Numbered from the stretch's first letter, positions 25,079 through 34,115 are shown. The stretch is 64,000 nt of DNA from JAIRMO01 sp046533115 (GCF_046533115.1 NZ_JAJQRC010000003.1:62001-126000); one strand, 5' to 3'. Translations and numbers: made by a program. The notes: generated from the sequence alone by a model not told the origin.

Positions 25079-26683
25079 ATGAGAAAAAAATATACCGGCC
25101 AGATGATTTTGTCGGGACTTATTGTTTTTTTGGCTTTCTCTGCCTGTGCTAATTCGGTGCAACCGACGATTCAGCTTTATCGGTTGTCCTATAACGGAAA
25201 CGGACACGATGATGGAACTCCTCCCCAGGCGGCCCAGGCGGTACCCGGAGCCAGGATAAACACGGCGGTAAATTCCGGATATTTGACTAAAGCCGGATAT
25301 TATTTTGCCGGGTGGAATATCCAGCCTGACGGCAGGGGGGCTTCCTACAAACCGGGAGGCCCGGTATCGCTGGATAACCATATGGAGCTTTATGCCCAAT
25401 GGGTTTTGTTGCCGGCGGAAAAACCGCTTACAACTTTTCACGCGGTTACCACCGGTAATACCTGGTACTTAGTAGAGGGGGTAAAACTTGTGGAAAATGA
25501 CTTCTGTATTGTTTACGGCGATGTGAACGAGAATATACCCCCTGATGTGGCGAAGAATGTCGCCGATCAATATGCAAGTGAAATCTATCCCAAAATTACC
25601 GGTGTTTTTGGCGAAATCACTTATATGCCCGTGAATAACGGTAAACTCTTCCTGCTCCTGCTGGATATCCAAGATGGGTTTACCGGTGGCGGCGGTTATG
25701 TGGCGGGTTACTTTGATTCTACCCACATGTACGCCTTCCCCAATTCCAACAGGGCGGCCATGCTTTTTATGGATGTATATCCCGGGGATCCCCGCCGCTT
25801 AAAAGATTTTTGTACCGTTGTAGCCCATGAATTGCAGCATCTTATCAATTTTTCCGGTGGAAAGCCCAAAAACACCTGGATCAATGAGGGTTTATCCCTG
25901 GCGGCGGAATATATTTACGGCGGAGAACAAATTACCCAGCGGATAAATTATTTTAATATGAAAGGTACCTCCATACCCTATGGGAATAATTTTTTTGTCT
26001 GGGATGGAGAGTGGGAACAGCATGGGTATGTCCTGGAGAATTACTCCACCGCCTATCTTTTTTTCCGGTGGCTGGGGATCCAGGCTAAGGGGAAGAATGA
26101 TATATACACCGATATCGCCAATTCGAACCATGCCGACTACTGGGCCGTAATCGAGGCGGTGATGAACAGCGCCCATGGGTTTCCCCCTGCATTTTATGAT
26201 TGGAAAACCCTGCTTGCCACCTGGATGCTGGCTAATTACTATCAAGAAGGCAGGGGGTTTTATGGGTATAAGAACGAGCTTAAAGACGAAAATCAAAGAA
26301 AAGTAACCTTGACGGTACAGAATATATACGTCGGCGGTTCTCAGTACTCTTTAGCTCCCGGCGAGGGGGTGTTTTCCCCAATCCCCGAGGGTACTTCTTT
26401 AGCATATGCCCCAAGGGATAATATTTATTATATTGGCCTCCCGGAATCTACCCCGCCTGCGGATTTATATGCCGCCCCTTACTCAGGAAAGGACCTCCTC
26501 ACCTTTAATGGAAATCCCTCTGAGAAAGGACAGCCTGAATACGGGTATGTGGCCTCATTGGGACCCACGGGGATGGGGAGAAATGCGGTAAACCGGAATA
26601 AGCTCGGTCCCCCGGAGGAACCCCAGGGAAATTATCCCGTGGATTTCCGGGAAATGGCGAAAAAAAACCGCCCCCTTCCCTAG
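25079..26683 (+). CDS. Lipoprotein with Flg_new repeat and M30-like metalloprotease domain
   Basis: The 534-residue protein has a lipobox (FSACA near residue 22), so it is probably displayed on the cell envelope. A Listeria-Bacteroides repeat (Flg_new) follows at about residues 36-103 (YNGNGHDDG, GYYFAGWN, ELYAQW). The next domain carries HELQH at residues 250-254 and a downstream glutamate in WINEGLSLAAE (E270), the arrangement of gluzincin metalloproteases and close to the hyicolysin-like M30 family. It is therefore a plausible zinc protease acting outside the cell, with the repeat as an adhesive or spacer module. The substrate is unknown. It stands alone between comF and a small exported protein. 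Confidence 0.78.
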   Translation: MRKKYTGQMILSGLIVFLAFSACANSVQPTIQLYRLSYNGNGHDDGTPPQAAQAVPGARINTAVNSGYLTKAGYYFAGWNIQPDGRGASYKPGGPVSLDNHMELYAQWVLLPAEKPLTTFHAVTTGNTWYLVEGVKLVENDFCIVYGDVNENIPPDVAKNVADQYASEIYPKITGVFGEITYMPVNNGKLFLLLLDIQDGFTGGGGYVAGYFDSTHMYAFPNSNRAAMLFMDVYPGDPRRLKDFCTVVAHELQHLINFSGGKPKNTWINEGLSLAAEYIYGGEQITQRINYFNMKGTSIPYGNNFFVWDGEWEQHGYVLENYSTAYLFFRWLGIQAKGKNDIYTDIANSNHADYWAVIEAVMNSAHGFPPAFYDWKTLLATWMLANYYQEGRGFYGYKNELKDENQRKVTLTVQNIYVGGSQYSLAPGEGVFSPIPEGTSLAYAPRDNIYYIGLPESTPPADLYAAPYSGKDLLTFNGNPSEKGQPEYGYVASLGPTGMGRNAVNRNKLGPPEEPQGNYPVDFREMAKKNRPLP

Positions 26684-26695
26684 GCTGGGGAAAGG

Positions 26696-27082
26696 ATGAT
26701 CGTGAAAAAAGACCTTTTTTTTATGGCCCTGTGGGTGTTTCTTCCGGGGTTGCTTTTCCCCCGGGGAAATGGGGACATCCCAAAAACGGAAGAACCGGTA
26801 GTGTCCGGGGAAGGTCTCCATGACCGTGCCCTTCCGGGACAGCTTTTGGAGCTTACCGGAAGGCTCAGCCTGCGGGGAAGCGAACCCTTTCCAGAGCCGG
26901 TGCTTACCGATGCGGAGGGCTATGAGTGGCATATAGCCCGGGAAGACCGTAGGATCCTTGCGGGGTATGAACAGCGGATCGTGACGGTCCGGGGCCGCCT
27001 GGAGCTGCGGGAAATGATCCTGGCCAATGGCCAAAATCAGGGAACCCGCCGGATCCTCAGCGGGATCGTTCTGGTTCGGTAA
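26696..27082 (+). CDS. Small exported protein, function unknown
   Basis: A 128-residue protein with a signal peptide (FFMALWVFLPGLLF) and a short mature domain that reads like a beta barrel of the OB type (LLELTGRLSLRGSEPFPEPVL, RIVTVRGRLELREMIL). I do not recognise a family. It starts 12 bases after the metalloprotease stop, so the two are probably cotranscribed. A GGGGAAAGG lies just before the ATG. Confidence 0.65.
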   Translation: MIVKKDLFFMALWVFLPGLLFPRGNGDIPKTEEPVVSGEGLHDRALPGQLLELTGRLSLRGSEPFPEPVLTDAEGYEWHIAREDRRILAGYEQRIVTVRGRLELREMILANGQNQGTRRILSGIVLVR

Positions 27083-27122
27083 CACCGGGTCCGCATAATA
27101 CCCATAATCGTGCACAACCCTA

Positions 27123-27151
27123 TTGACAAAGGGTGATTGCCTCGATAGAAT
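27123..27151 (+). promoter_or_regulatory. Strong promoter of the rimP-nusA-infB operon
   Basis: A perfect TTGACA, exactly 17 bases, and TAGAAT. It lies 143 bases before the rimP ATG and drives the translation-factor operon. Confidence 0.8.
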
Positions 27152-27175
27152 TTATACGACAATTGAGATTTATTT

Positions 27176-27205
27176 AAAAAGGGCTCGCAGGGACGGCCCT
27201 TTTTT
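27176..27205 (+). terminator. Terminator-like hairpin in the rimP-nusA leader
   Basis: AAAAAGGGC (27176-27184) pairs with GCCCTTTTT (27196-27204), giving a stem followed by T residues between the promoter and rimP. Two more stems follow (TTGCCG/CGGCAA at 27207-27228 and AATCCCCAAA/TTTGGGGATT at 27227-27253). The first and last overlap slightly, which allows alternative folds, so this is likely an attenuator. Confidence 0.5.
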
Positions 27206-27293
27206 GTTGCCGGGAAAGGCAGCGGCAATCCCCAAACCGGTCGTTTGGGGATTGGTTTGGTGTTTTACCTTAATCGGCAGCCGGTTCGGAATC

Positions 27294-27785
27294 ATGGAGG
27301 GCTTATTGCGGTTTACTCCCCGGGGTGGAAATCCTCTTTTTGACGCGCTTGAACCGGTAATAACGGGTTTGGGAATGATCCTGGTGGAATTATCCGTATT
27401 CCATCATAAGGGGGGCGTTCAAATCCGTGCTGTGGTTTCCGGGCCAAACCCCATGGGGGTGGAGGGTTGTTCCCGGGTCCATCATGCCCTGCTTCCCCGG
27501 TTGGAGTTGGCCTTTCCCGGTCAGGATCTATCCGTAGAGGTGTCCTCCCCGGGGATAGACCGGGTTATTAAAGACGGTTCCGAATTTGCCTGTTATATAG
27601 GCCGGGGTGTACGGTGTTTCAGGACGGATATTTCCGATTGGTCCGGCGGTATCTTGGTAGCCGCGGATACCACCCAGGTTACGATTAAGAATCGGGATGG
27701 AGAAATGAAGCTTGACTATGAAATTATCGCCAAGGCAAAGTTAGATTACTCACAGGAGGTTGAAAACTCGTGGCAACGGATATGA
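27294..27785 (+). CDS. rimP: Ribosome maturation factor RimP
   Basis: RimP helps assemble the 30S ribosomal subunit. The 163-residue product shows the family pattern: LEPVITGLGMILVELSVFHHKGGVQIRAVV, then the segment GCSRVHHALLPRLE and VSSPGIDRVIKD, with a C-terminal SH3-like domain. I start at ATG 27294; the in-frame sequence reaching back to 27123 would run through the promoter and leader. It overlaps nusA by 16 bases and opens the operon rimP-nusA-infB-rbfA-truB-ribF-rpsO, the classic arrangement. Confidence 0.88.
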   Translation: MEGLLRFTPRGGNPLFDALEPVITGLGMILVELSVFHHKGGVQIRAVVSGPNPMGVEGCSRVHHALLPRLELAFPGQDLSVEVSSPGIDRVIKDGSEFACYIGRGVRCFRTDISDWSGGILVAADTTQVTIKNRDGEMKLDYEIIAKAKLDYSQEVENSWQRI

Positions 27786-29275
27786 CGGAGGCAATACATC
27801 AACTTATTCAGGATAGGGGTATCTCTGAGGAGTTGGTGCTGCGGACCATCGAAAACACCCTTCTTGCGGCATATAAACGCCGCTTTGGAAACGCCGACAA
27901 CGCGATTGTCCGGTTTAGTGATGACAACCGGGAAGTTTCGATTTACGCAAAGAAAAAAATTGTAGATGGTGTTTACGATCCGGTTTCGGAGATAGATCTG
28001 GAAGAAGCCCGGGAGTTGAACCCCGAGGCGGAAATTGGGGATGAGCTGCTTTTAGAAGTAGACCCCAAGGACTTTGACCGGATTTCAGTACAGAGCGCCA
28101 AACAGACCGCCCATCAGTCTATTCGGGAAATCCAGAAAGACAGCCTTTTTGAGGAATACAAGGATAAGGTGGGGGAGATAATCATCGGGTACTATCAGCG
28201 GGAACGGAACGGTACCATTTATGTGGATCTGGGAAAGGTGGAGGGGATCCTGCCTAAAAAATACCAGTCTCCCCGGGAAATCTACCATGTAAACGATCGG
28301 ATCAAGGCTCTGATCACCGAGGTAAACAAGACCCCCGCGGGGCTCCAGGTGGTACTTTCCCGGACCCATACCGATTTTGTCCGGGCCATCTTTGAGCTTG
28401 AGGTACCGGAAGTTTACGATAAAACCGTGGAAATTCACAAAATAGTTCGGGAGCCGGGGTACCGAACCAAACTAGCGGTTTATTCCAACCGGGAGGATGT
28501 GGACCCGGTGGGGGCCTGTGTGGGTCTTAAGGGGGTCCGGATCCAGGCGGTGATCCGAGAAATGGAAGGGGAAAAGATCGATATCCTTAAATACGATCCG
28601 GACCCCCGGCGGTTCATAAAAAATGCCCTTTCCCCGGCGGAGGTCCGGGATGTGGTGGTTTTGGATGAAGGCAAACACCAGGCCCTGGCGGTGGTCAGCG
28701 ATTCCCAGCTTTCCCTGGCCATAGGGAAGCAGGGGCTGAATGTGCGTTTGGCGAACCGCCTCGTGGATTGGAATATAGACGTTAAAACCGATGCCCAGTT
28801 TGCGGAAATGGATATATCCTCCGAATCCCGGCGGGCGGTTTCCGAACTTTTCGGGGATCCCGAATCCTATGACGAAGAGATATCCCGGATTTTGGAATTG
28901 CCCGGGGTGGATTCCGCGGTGGCCGAAGCCCTCCGGACCAACGGTATTGATTTTATCGAAGATTTTCTTGCCCTCTCACCGGAGAAACTCGGTGATATCC
29001 CGGGGGTTACCCCGGAACAGATTGAGGTTCTGCGTAAACTTATTGAAGATAATGTTGAAATTGTGGAAGAGGAAGAAATCCAGGGAGAAGAGGTCTTTTC
29101 CGATGATGTTCCGGAGAGCGGGGAGGAAAGTTCCGCCATGGAAGCGGAGGGGGAAGAGAATTTCCCGGAGGTGGAGGAATATGAATGTCCCGAATGTGGA
29201 GCCAAGATAACGGTGGATATGACAAGCTGTCCGAATTGCGGCATTGGGTTGAGTTTTGAATATGAGGATGAATAA
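27770..29275 (+). CDS. nusA: Transcription termination/antitermination factor NusA with C-terminal zinc ribbon
   Basis: NusA binds RNA polymerase and modulates pausing, termination and antitermination. Of 501 residues, the N-terminal domain (about 1-130), S1 (135-200) and two KH domains (225-345, with ACVGLKGVRIQAV and SLAIGKQGLNVRLA) are all clear. A helix-hairpin-helix-like region follows (375-425), then an acidic linker and a CPECG...CPNCG zinc ribbon at about residues 473-490, which standard NusA lacks. GTG 27770 with AGGAGG ten bases upstream is the start; it lies inside rimP. Confidence 0.93.
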   Translation: MATDMTEAIHQLIQDRGISEELVLRTIENTLLAAYKRRFGNADNAIVRFSDDNREVSIYAKKKIVDGVYDPVSEIDLEEARELNPEAEIGDELLLEVDPKDFDRISVQSAKQTAHQSIREIQKDSLFEEYKDKVGEIIIGYYQRERNGTIYVDLGKVEGILPKKYQSPREIYHVNDRIKALITEVNKTPAGLQVVLSRTHTDFVRAIFELEVPEVYDKTVEIHKIVREPGYRTKLAVYSNREDVDPVGACVGLKGVRIQAVIREMEGEKIDILKYDPDPRRFIKNALSPAEVRDVVVLDEGKHQALAVVSDSQLSLAIGKQGLNVRLANRLVDWNIDVKTDAQFAEMDISSESRRAVSELFGDPESYDEEISRILELPGVDSAVAEALRTNGIDFIEDFLALSPEKLGDIPGVTPEQIEVLRKLIEDNVEIVEEEEIQGEEVFSDDVPESGEESSAMEAEGEENFPEVEEYECPECGAKITVDMTSCPNCGIGLSFEYEDE

Positions 29276-29309
29276 TTATCATCATTAACGGTATGAATAA
29301 AGGTGGATC

Positions 29310-31883
29310 ATGGCTGAGGAATTAGATAGTACCCAAAAACCAAAGAAAGTTGAACTCATTAAACATGTGAGGAACGATCATGACCCTCAGGAAGGAAAAA
29401 GCGGTTCCGGAGGGGATCATGGGGAACGCCGCAAGGTGGTGGTGGTTAAGAAAAAAAGCGCCCTTCCGGTTGCGCCGGGGGCTGCGAAAAAAATTCAGCC
29501 GAAGGTCGTGGTGGTACCTGCCCAGGTGGAAACGGGGAATGAAAAGGAAGGCGTCTCCCCTGTTTCCGAACCCGCCGGAACCAAAGAAAATTCCCTGCCC
29601 GGGGGGGGAGTACCGAAAAACATCCCTCCGGTGCGGAGTGGAGATCCGCAGATCACCGCTTTTCCCAATACCCAGCGGCCCGCGGTCGCCGTCGGCCGGG
29701 TAGGGGGACGTCCGGTGGGGCCGCGCCCTCCCCGGGACGAGGGAAACCGTCCGCCTTTTTCCAACCAGCGTTCCCCGGGCGGCGGTCCGGGACGGAGCGG
29801 GGGCAGGCCGATGGGCCCCCGTCCCGGTGATAACCGGGGCGGTTTTCAGGGCAGTCCCCGGCAGTTTGGAAGCGGCGCCCCTTCCCGGCCCGGGGGGCCC
29901 CGGCCTGCCGGCGGCCCCGGCCGTCCCGGTGGGTTTACCGGATCCCGGCCGCAGGGTCCCCGGTCTGGTCCTGGTTTGCCCCCACCCCCCTCGCTGGCGG
30001 AGGGGAAAGGGCCGGTAAAGAAGTCCTTTAAGGCGAAAAAGGCGGTTTATCAGCGAAAAGAACAGGAAATGGAGGAAAAACTCCTCCAGACCAAAAAAAA
30101 GATCACCCACATGGCCAATCCGGTCCCCAAATCCATTGATATTATGGAAGTGATATCGGTTTCAGAACTGGCCCGCAAGATGAACCTTAAGGCATCGGAT
30201 CTGATTCAGAAACTGATGAGTATGGGGATGATGGTAACCATAAATCAGCAGATCGACGCGGAAACCGCCACGATTTTGGCGGCGGAATTTGGGGCGGACG
30301 TAAACATTGTCAGCCTCTACGATGAGACCGTGATCGCGACCGAAGCGGACGATGACGCGTCCCTGGCCCCCCGGCCCCCGGTGGTTACGGTCATGGGTCA
30401 CGTGGATCACGGTAAAACCAAACTCCTGGACGCCATCCGGAGCGCCGATGTGGTTTCCGGCGAATTCGGCGGTATCACCCAGCATATCGGGGCCTATACG
30501 GTGGATACCGTTCATGGGGGCCGGATCACCTTCCTGGATACCCCCGGTCATGAGGCCTTTACCCGGATGCGGGCCCGGGGCGCCCAGGTAACGGACATTG
30601 TGATACTGGTGGTTGCCGCCGATGACGGGGTGATGCCCCAGACCATTGAGGCCATAAACCACGCTAAAGAGGCGGAAGTTCCCATTATCGTGGCGGTTAA
30701 TAAAATGGACAAACCCGAGGCCAACCCCGATAAGGTTAAGAGCCAGCTTTCGGAGCTGGGCCTTATGCCCGAAGATTGGGGGGGGCAAACCATGTTTGTG
30801 GAACTTTCCGCCCTCAGGAAGGAGGGGATCGATAAGCTCATCGATGCCATCCTGCTGGAAACGGAAATTCTGGATCTCAAGGCCAATTATAACCGGAACG
30901 CCGAAGGAAAGATCCTGGAATCTCGGATAGATCACGGCCGTGGTATCGTTGCCACCGTCATCGTACAGCGGGGGACCCTGGAGATTGGGGATTCCTTTGT
31001 GGCCGGTATTTGGCCCGGAAAGGTACGGGCCCTCTTTAACGACAAGGGGGAAAAGGTTGATCAGGCCACCCCTTCCATGCCCGTGGAGGTATTGGGTTTT
31101 GAGGGGATCCCCGATGCGGGGGACCCCATCCATGTGGTGGGGGATGAACGGGTAGCCCGGGGGATTTCCGCAAAACGGCAGGAGCTTAAACGGTTTGAGG
31201 ACGCCAAAAACATCAAAAAGATCACCCTGGACAACCTCTACGATACCATCAATGACGGGGCGATTCAGGAACTCAAGGTTATTATCAAAAGTGATGTCCA
31301 GGGTTCCGCCGAGGTACTCCGATCGAGTTTGGAGAAACTCTCCAACGATGAGGTACGGCTTAATGTGATCCAGGCCCTTCCGGGGGCTATCAACGAAGGG
31401 GATGTGGATCTGGCCATCGCCTCCAATGCCATTATCATCGGGTTTAACGTGCGGCCCGTCCCCAAGGCGAAGATCCTGGCGGATCAGGAGAAGGTGGATG
31501 TCCGTAAATACAATGTCATATACAAGGCGGTCGAAGAGATCCGCCAGGCCATGGAGGGGATGCTTAAACCCGATACCAAAGAGGAAGTGATCGCTTCGGT
31601 GGAGGTACGGGAAACCTTTAAGGTGCCGAAAATCGGTACCATCGCCGGATGTTATGTCCTTAGCGGGACGGTTAAGCGGAACGCCAGTGTGAATATCATC
31701 CGGGAGGGTATCGTGGTTCATACGGGGAAAATCAGTTCCCTCCGGCGTTTTAAAGATGATGCCCGGGAAGTGGCGGCGGGTTATGAATGCGGAATAGGGT
31801 TTGACGGGTTTGACGCCATCCAGGTGGGGGATCAAATAGAGGTTTTTGAATTAGTAGAAATTGCCCGGAAGTTTGGACCGTAA
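29310..31883 (+). CDS. infB: Translation initiation factor IF-2
   Basis: IF-2 is the GTPase that places initiator tRNA on the 30S subunit. The 857-residue protein has a long Gly/Pro/Arg-rich disordered N-terminus (about 110-240), an IF2_N helix bundle near 280-330, and a G domain with GHVDHGKTKLL near residue 363, DTPGHEAF and NKMD motifs. C-terminal beta-barrel and IF2 domains follow. The GPRP-rich linker has repeated short units and is longer than usual. It follows nusA by 34 bases; rbfA begins three bases after its stop. Confidence 0.95.
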   Translation: MAEELDSTQKPKKVELIKHVRNDHDPQEGKSGSGGDHGERRKVVVVKKKSALPVAPGAAKKIQPKVVVVPAQVETGNEKEGVSPVSEPAGTKENSLPGGGVPKNIPPVRSGDPQITAFPNTQRPAVAVGRVGGRPVGPRPPRDEGNRPPFSNQRSPGGGPGRSGGRPMGPRPGDNRGGFQGSPRQFGSGAPSRPGGPRPAGGPGRPGGFTGSRPQGPRSGPGLPPPPSLAEGKGPVKKSFKAKKAVYQRKEQEMEEKLLQTKKKITHMANPVPKSIDIMEVISVSELARKMNLKASDLIQKLMSMGMMVTINQQIDAETATILAAEFGADVNIVSLYDETVIATEADDDASLAPRPPVVTVMGHVDHGKTKLLDAIRSADVVSGEFGGITQHIGAYTVDTVHGGRITFLDTPGHEAFTRMRARGAQVTDIVILVVAADDGVMPQTIEAINHAKEAEVPIIVAVNKMDKPEANPDKVKSQLSELGLMPEDWGGQTMFVELSALRKEGIDKLIDAILLETEILDLKANYNRNAEGKILESRIDHGRGIVATVIVQRGTLEIGDSFVAGIWPGKVRALFNDKGEKVDQATPSMPVEVLGFEGIPDAGDPIHVVGDERVARGISAKRQELKRFEDAKNIKKITLDNLYDTINDGAIQELKVIIKSDVQGSAEVLRSSLEKLSNDEVRLNVIQALPGAINEGDVDLAIASNAIIIGFNVRPVPKAKILADQEKVDVRKYNVIYKAVEEIRQAMEGMLKPDTKEEVIASVEVRETFKVPKIGTIAGCYVLSGTVKRNASVNIIREGIVVHTGKISSLRRFKDDAREVAAGYECGIGFDGFDAIQVGDQIEVFELVEIARKFGP

Positions 31884-31886
31884 GCT

Positions 31887-32246
31887 ATGTCGGAATATAG
31901 GCTTGAACGGATAGGACGGCTTATTCAGGAACTGATCGGGTCCCTCATCGTGGAGGGCCGGATCAAAGATCCCCGGGTGGATTCCTTTATCTCTATTACC
32001 CGGGTTAAGGTATCCCGGGATCTCTCCTTCGCGGATGTGTATGTCTCCGATTATCGGACCACCAAGGGTCCCCGGCAGGGTATCGCCGGTTTACAGAGCG
32101 CCGCCGGGTTTATCCAGGCCCAGTTAAACGCCGGGATGCGGATCCGCCAAATTCCCCGGCTCCGTTTTCACGAGGATCCGGGGATTCGTGAAGGCTTTGA
32201 GATGATTAAAAAAATCGAGGGTTTAGTGCATAATGACGGCTCCTGA
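31887..32246 (+). CDS. rbfA: Ribosome-binding factor A
   Basis: A 119-residue RbfA, a KH-type protein that binds the 30S subunit during maturation. The family patterns YRLERIGRLIQELIGSLI, KVSRDLSFADVYVS and a C-terminal IRQIPRLRFHEDPGI are all present. It starts three bases after infB and its last codons overlap truB by 14 bases, so expression is coupled in the operon. Confidence 0.92.
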   Translation: MSEYRLERIGRLIQELIGSLIVEGRIKDPRVDSFISITRVKVSRDLSFADVYVSDYRTTKGPRQGIAGLQSAAGFIQAQLNAGMRIRQIPRLRFHEDPGIREGFEMIKKIEGLVHNDGS

Positions 32247-33165
32247 GCCCTCGGGAATAGTATTGCTCAACAAACCCCCCGGACTAACCTCATTTCAATC
32301 CCTGGATTTGGTAAAAAAGTTCTTTTCCACTTCTAAGGTAGGTCACGCCGGTACCCTGGATAAGTTTGCCTCGGGTCTCCTCCTGGTGCTGGTGGGCCGG
32401 GCGGTAAAATTAACCCCCTGGGTTTCGGGTTGTGATAAACACTACCAGGGGGTCATCCGGTTCGGCGTTGAAACCGATACCCTGGATCCCGAAGGCGCCC
32501 CCATCGCCCGGGGGGAGATCCCCCCCCGGGAAGTCCTGGAGGAGGTCCTTCCCCGGTTTCGGGGGGATATACTCCAGGCGCCTCCGGCTTATTCCGCGAT
32601 CCATCTGGGGGGTAAACGGGCTTCCCAGCGCGTCCGGGAGGGAGAGTCGGTGGAAATGGAGAAACGCCCCGTTACGGTTTATGCCCTGGACCTCCTCTCC
32701 TACGAGCCGCCCCTGGCTTCCATCCATGTCCATTGTTCCAAGGGGACCTATATCCGCTCCCTGGCCCGGGACATAGCCCTGGCGGCGGGCTCCCGGGGCC
32801 ACCTCCAGGCCCTTACCCGGACCCAGGCGGCGGGTTTTTATCTTTCCCAGGCCCTGGAATTTTCCTCCTTCTCCCCGGAAAAGGCCCCCCCGGCGGAGGT
32901 CCTTACGCCCCTGGATCCGCGCTTCTTTGAAGCCCTGGGGATCCCCGTTATTTTTGCCGATGCCCCTACGGCGGAAAAGATATGCCGGGGCATACCCCCG
33001 GACAGGCTCATAAAGGAGAAACGGCTTATTCCTCCCCCGGATGCCCAGGTTGCCGCGGTAGGGCTGTTCCGATCCGGGGCCGGCAGGGACGGGGATTTTT
33101 TGGGAATAATCGAACAAAAGGCCGCCGGTGTCTGGTCCTACGGATATGTCTATGCGTCTTCTTGA
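32233..33165 (+). CDS. truB: tRNA pseudouridine(55) synthase
   Basis: TruB makes pseudouridine 55 in the T loop of tRNA. The 310-residue product has the N-terminal NKPPGLTSFQSLDLVKK, the catalytic aspartate in VGHAGTLDKFASGLL near residue 42 and the segment SKGTYIRSLARDI near 175. A C-terminal extension of about 80 residues follows the catalytic core. The ATG lies in the end of rbfA, and its 3' end overlaps the start of ribF. Confidence 0.93.
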   Translation: MTAPEPSGIVLLNKPPGLTSFQSLDLVKKFFSTSKVGHAGTLDKFASGLLLVLVGRAVKLTPWVSGCDKHYQGVIRFGVETDTLDPEGAPIARGEIPPREVLEEVLPRFRGDILQAPPAYSAIHLGGKRASQRVREGESVEMEKRPVTVYALDLLSYEPPLASIHVHCSKGTYIRSLARDIALAAGSRGHLQALTRTQAAGFYLSQALEFSSFSPEKAPPAEVLTPLDPRFFEALGIPVIFADAPTAEKICRGIPPDRLIKEKRLIPPPDAQVAAVGLFRSGAGRDGDFLGIIEQKAAGVWSYGYVYASS

Positions 33166-33955
33166 GTGGCCCCGCGTTATGGCGGGCGCCCTTTTAGACG
33201 GGTCCGTCAGGGGAGGAACCGCCGTGACCGTCGGGGTTTTTGACGGGGTTCACCGGGGCCATCAGGCCCTTATCGGAAAGATCCTTCGGCAGGCCCCCGG
33301 CTGTGTCCCCACGGTGATCACCTTTAGGCAAAACCCCAAGAAGGTATTACGCCCTGGGGAATACCGGGGGGATATTGTCGGGTTGGACCGGAAGATGATT
33401 ATCTTTGAAGCCCTGGGGGTGGAACTGGTTATCCTGATTGACTTTTCCGGAGATTTCAGTAAAATAAGGGGTAGGGATTTTATTGGTTTTTTAAAAAGCC
33501 GGGGAAGCTTACAATTTCTCGCGGTGGGCAGTAATTTCCGGTGTGGCTGTGGACTTGATACGGGGGTAACGGAAATAAAAAAACTCAACCCCCAAACCGA
33601 AGTGGTTCCCCCGGTAATGGAAGGGGGGCTGCCGGTTAGTTCCAGCCGGATCCGGGAGGCGGTTTTCTCAGGCGACCTGGATAAGGCGGCTTTGCTCCTG
33701 GGTAGAAAGGTGGAAATAGATTTGGCCGGTATCGCTTTCCGCCCTAAGGGGGGTGGTTTGTTTTACGAGGCCCGTTCCCATTACCGGATCCTGCCCCCCC
33801 CAGGGTGGTATAGCGTAAATTTTTATGGATCCCCTCAGAGCGGGGGAACGGAAACGGAAGTGCTGATTGAAGATGACGGCGTGTTTATTCCGTCATTACA
33901 TCAGGCGGATCGTATTGAATTTATAAAGGAGCCGGTTTCAAAATGCAAGGTTTAA
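33146..33955 (+). CDS. ribF: RibF-like FAD synthetase lacking a normal riboflavin kinase domain
   Basis: The N-terminal FMN adenylyltransferase domain is clear: VGVFDGVHRGHQAL near residue 29, a second motif GSNFRCGCG near 130 and SSSRIREAVFSGD near 170. The C-terminal part of about 80 residues sits where the riboflavin kinase domain belongs but lacks the GFPTAN signature and is some 40 residues short, so kinase activity is doubtful. Position between truB and rpsO is typical of ribF. The start is uncertain: GTG 33128, ATG 33146 or ATG 33152, all within truB; I used ATG 33146. Confidence 0.82.
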   Translation: MSMRLLEWPRVMAGALLDGSVRGGTAVTVGVFDGVHRGHQALIGKILRQAPGCVPTVITFRQNPKKVLRPGEYRGDIVGLDRKMIIFEALGVELVILIDFSGDFSKIRGRDFIGFLKSRGSLQFLAVGSNFRCGCGLDTGVTEIKKLNPQTEVVPPVMEGGLPVSSSRIREAVFSGDLDKAALLLGRKVEIDLAGIAFRPKGGGLFYEARSHYRILPPPGWYSVNFYGSPQSGGTETEVLIEDDGVFIPSLHQADRIEFIKEPVSKCKV

Positions 33956-34115
33956 ATCCGGTTTTAGAAAAAGCGGTGGGACTAGCCGGGCGTTTTTTCT
34001 TTAAATCCAAGGCTGCCGGACAAGCAAGGCTTGTCTTTCAAAATCATGGTCCCGGGGGACCGGAGGATTTTGAATCAGCTTACGAGGTGAATTGGTTTCC
34101 AAGGAGAGAATATAT

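Noticed and set aside
27123..27293. Longer N-terminus for RimP
   Set aside because: The reading frame is open but passes through the promoter and leader hairpins and is unlike the family.
30162..31835. 557-codon minus-strand ORF across infB
   Set aside because: Shadow of infB; His/Gly-rich composition without motif.
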